Assembly (NCBI GenBank): GCA_020829485.1
Contig: JAIVFU010000245.1
Location: 1 to 6,699 of the forward strand
Length of the DNA stretch: 6,699 bases
Direction: 5' to 3'
Origin: Nostoc sp. CHAB 5834
GTDB taxonomy: Bacteria; Cyanobacteriota; Cyanobacteriia; Cyanobacteriales; Nostocaceae
The first letter of the stretch is position 1; each line of letters opens with the position of its first letter. Shown piece after piece: positions 5,328-6,699 of this stretch. Below the pieces are notes generated by a model. The model had not been told where the DNA came from. It did not search any database and worked only from the letters and a program-made list of their open reading frames with translations. Position numbers and translations under genes: made by a program.

Positions 5328-5361
5328 GAACCGGACATGAGACTTTCACCTCATCCGGCTC
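5328..5361 (-). ncRNA. Group II intron domain V (catalytic hairpin)
   Basis: This 34-base hairpin begins GAGCCGGATGAGG and ends CTCATGTCCGGTTC on the minus strand, with a GTGAAAGT-type apex. It carries the AGC catalytic triad in its first strand and matches the CL-type domain V pattern. It lies inside the reading frame of the intron protein, whose residues EEPDEVKVSCPVL are encoded by it. It looks fully intact. Confidence 0.92.
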
Positions 5362-6575
5362 CTCAATGACTTGACCTCTGTCATAGGAACCTCTAACTAC
5401 CATGAAGGCTAGCTCATCCTCTTTTGTCACGGCGTTTCGTCCGTCGGAATTTGAGCTATCGTTGGCAGTTTTTATATCATGACAATGACGGTGTAATGCT
5501 TGGAGGTTGCTGTATACATCCTTTCCGCCTTGAGACTTGGGGATGATATGGTCAACTTCGATTAAATCGTCTTCCCTAAAGTACATTTCGCAGTGGGCAC
5601 ACTTACCTTTCTGTTCTTTCAAAAGCTTTGCAACTCTCGTGGGAACTAGGGGGTGTTTTCCTCTTCTAGAACTCCAGTATTTCAGGTTCCCGTCAAATGG
5701 CGATGCTTCTCCCTTAACTTTGATATGTCTAACAATTGGCTTGCTAGAATGTTTGATTAGGGTTTCTGCAACAGAGCCATCTGTGGTTGCTGAAAATACC
5801 CAATTGTCGCCACCTACTGTATGCCAGTATTTCCTGGATACCCATGTTCCTGCCCTGCCTGGGTGACGACGTTGCGCCCATCTGGAAAGCTTTTGATACA
5901 CCATGTGGTCAAGCGTCGAAAATGTTTCTTTGCTTACAACTGTCGAATAGTAATTTACCCAGCCCCTAATGATGGGGTTAAGTTTTGCTATTAGTGCTGC
6001 CTGTGGGGCTGCCTTATGAGCATCGATAATAAGAGCGATTGCATCGTAGTGTTTCTTAATCGCTTTCTTGCTGGGTTTGATGAGTGTTTTAAATCCTAGC
6101 CTTGTCCCATTGGATTGACTACCAGAGCTATTCGAGTTAACTTCGTATTGCCTTGCATTGAACCCCAGGAAGTCAAACCCTGCTTTATCAGCAAATTTAA
6201 TTTCCGGTTCTTTGTAATTTTCCTGCCAAAGACCCATGTTTTTGGTATCTTGCAATGAAAGTTCTCTGATATATTCCCTTAGAGCAGGGTTTTTTAGAGT
6301 ATGACTAATGCTCGTTTTGCTAGGACTTAATTCTAGTCCCATTACTGCTAACCACGTTTTAACCAACTTATGCATTTCAATTATTTGATTTGCTTTTGGA
6401 GCTAAGATTACAAAATCGTCGGCATATCTTATTAGAGATATAGCTTGTTGATTTTTTGCTTTCTTACCTTTCAGGCTACGTGCATATTCTTTTACTAACT
6501 CTTCCATCCCATGAAGGGCGATATTAGCTAATAAGGGTGATATTACACCGCCTTGTGGCGAGCCTTCGTTAGTAT

Positions 6576-6589
6576 CCCACATTCCGCAC
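6576..6589 (-). repeat. Second copy of the junction motif GTGCGGAATGTGGG
   Basis: Exact inverted copy of 114-127. The surroundings also resemble each other: both have ACAG and TT a few bases before the motif and CTAAC two or three bases after it. Here the motif supplies the first odd residues (KCGMW) of the truncated RT frame and marks where the intron protein loses its N-terminal part. Whether it is original RT sequence or the end of an inserted element cannot be decided from this window. Confidence 0.6.
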
Positions 6590-6594
6590 TTCAA

Positions 6595-6699
6595 CCTGTA
6601 TTACAAAAAGTTACAGATAATTCTGGGACGTAAGTAAATAAAAATACACAAAGGTGTTCAGTAAATAGGCATTAAGAAACGAATCTATGTGACGAACCA
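6595..6699. other. AT-rich right flank beyond the intron break
   Basis: These 105 bases are not recognisable as RT or group II intron sequence in any frame. One minus-strand frame is open for 28 codons from the window edge (VRHIDSFLNAYLL... stopping near 6614), but it is AT-rich and resembles nothing known to me. A short CTGTA...TACAG palindrome adjoins the break (6597-6617). The flank is either the end of another mobile element or the target DNA of a 5'-truncated intron insertion. Confidence 0.3.

Larger units (their letters stand above)
5287..6589 (-). mobile_element. 5'-truncated CL-type group II intron
   Basis: The intron remnant spans the truncated protein gene plus intact 3' RNA domains and ends at 5287 (3' end GTTTAAT). 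Domains I-III and the 5' splice site are absent from the window. The right boundary is placed at the GTGCGGAATGTGGG junction (6576-6589), since its break in the RT frame coincides with that motif. The true breakpoint may be a few bases to either side. Domain V sequence and HNH domain place it with the chloroplast-like introns common in cyanobacteria. It cannot splice by itself. Confidence 0.85.
5272..6594 (-). pseudogene. 5'-truncated group II intron RT/maturase with HNH domain (440 residues)
   Basis: Intron-encoded protein of the LtrA type that normally splices, reverse-transcribes and inserts its own intron. Visible in order: the RT4 block GSPQGGVISPLLANI (11-25), catalytic YADD (57-60), GFDFLGF (139-145), the maturase X domain (RGWVNYYST at 210-218, continuing to about 260), and a C-terminal HNH endonuclease (CAHC 332-335, EVDHI 346-350, then N and HRHC around 363-371). 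Family members are usually about 550-620 residues. Here RT blocks 0-3 and the start of RT4, including the first catalytic aspartate, are absent. The first codon is a TTG, with an in-frame TAA three codons upstream (6601-6603), so the frame is a remnant rather than a short gene. Without these blocks it cannot reverse-transcribe, although maturase or nuclease domains might fold. The last codons run through intron domains V and VI. Confidence 0.9.

Noticed and set aside
5537..5969. Two plus-strand open frames opposite the intron protein
   Set aside because: Both lie opposite the clearly recognisable maturase/HNH coding sequence and show no protein family features.
6576..6603. A second group II intron nested at the RT break (twintron), with GTGCG as its 5' end
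   Set aside because: GTGCG is the start consensus, but downstream sequence is continuous RT coding, and the bases before the break do not end in the AY 3' consensus or show domain V/VI.
1..6699. CRISPR arrays, tRNA or rRNA genes
   Set aside because: I saw no regularly spaced repeats, cloverleaf-forming segments or rRNA-like stretches on either strand.

Overview
The window looks like cyanobacterial accessory DNA: a plasmid, genomic island or degraded prophage/integrative element. The cyanobacterial call rests on two perfect HIP1 octamers (GCGATCGC at 1333-1340 and 4146-4153) and on a chloroplast-like (CL) group II intron with an HNH-bearing intron protein. Every supported gene is on the minus strand, so the region reads from right to left. 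There is no rRNA, tRNA or CRISPR array.

Right part (about 5090-6699). A group II intron remnant occupies 5287 to about 6589. Its 3' end is intact: the RT/maturase/HNH protein, domain V overlapping the end of that ORF, domain VI with a bulged branch-point A, and a 3' terminus at 5287. Its 5' part is missing, because the RT reading frame begins only at the GSPQGG block and has an in-frame stop just upstream. The 3' exon (5286-5090) encodes the last roughly 65 residues of an interrupted host protein ending in QLSLF, a canonical sliding-clamp binding motif.

Middle part (585-4998). After a 327-base stretch holding a perfect 10-bp inverted repeat and a small, possibly frameshifted ORF, there is a tight run of six genes. 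They are a 169-aa hypothetical, a 220-aa protein with a coiled-coil tail, a 91-aa single-span membrane protein, a 217-aa helical protein starting inside its predecessor, a 189-aa protein with about four membrane spans, and a 486-aa membrane-anchored P-loop ATPase joined to it by an ATGA overlap. The layout suggests one transcription unit building a membrane-associated, ATP-driven machine. DNA transfer or phage morphogenesis are candidates, but no gene here proves either.

Left part (1-485). A 133-aa fragment resembles the N-terminal part of a larger cyanobacterial hypothetical protein with a GPDILI...IWIEAIAP nuclease-like core. It has its own candidate promoter and operator-like palindromes, and loses its expected sequence around 130-137. 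At that point a 14-base word (GTGCGGAATGTGGG, 114-127) appears. The same word recurs on the opposite strand at 6576-6589, exactly where the intron RT is broken. The window may therefore lie between two ends of the same kind of mobile element in inverted orientation.
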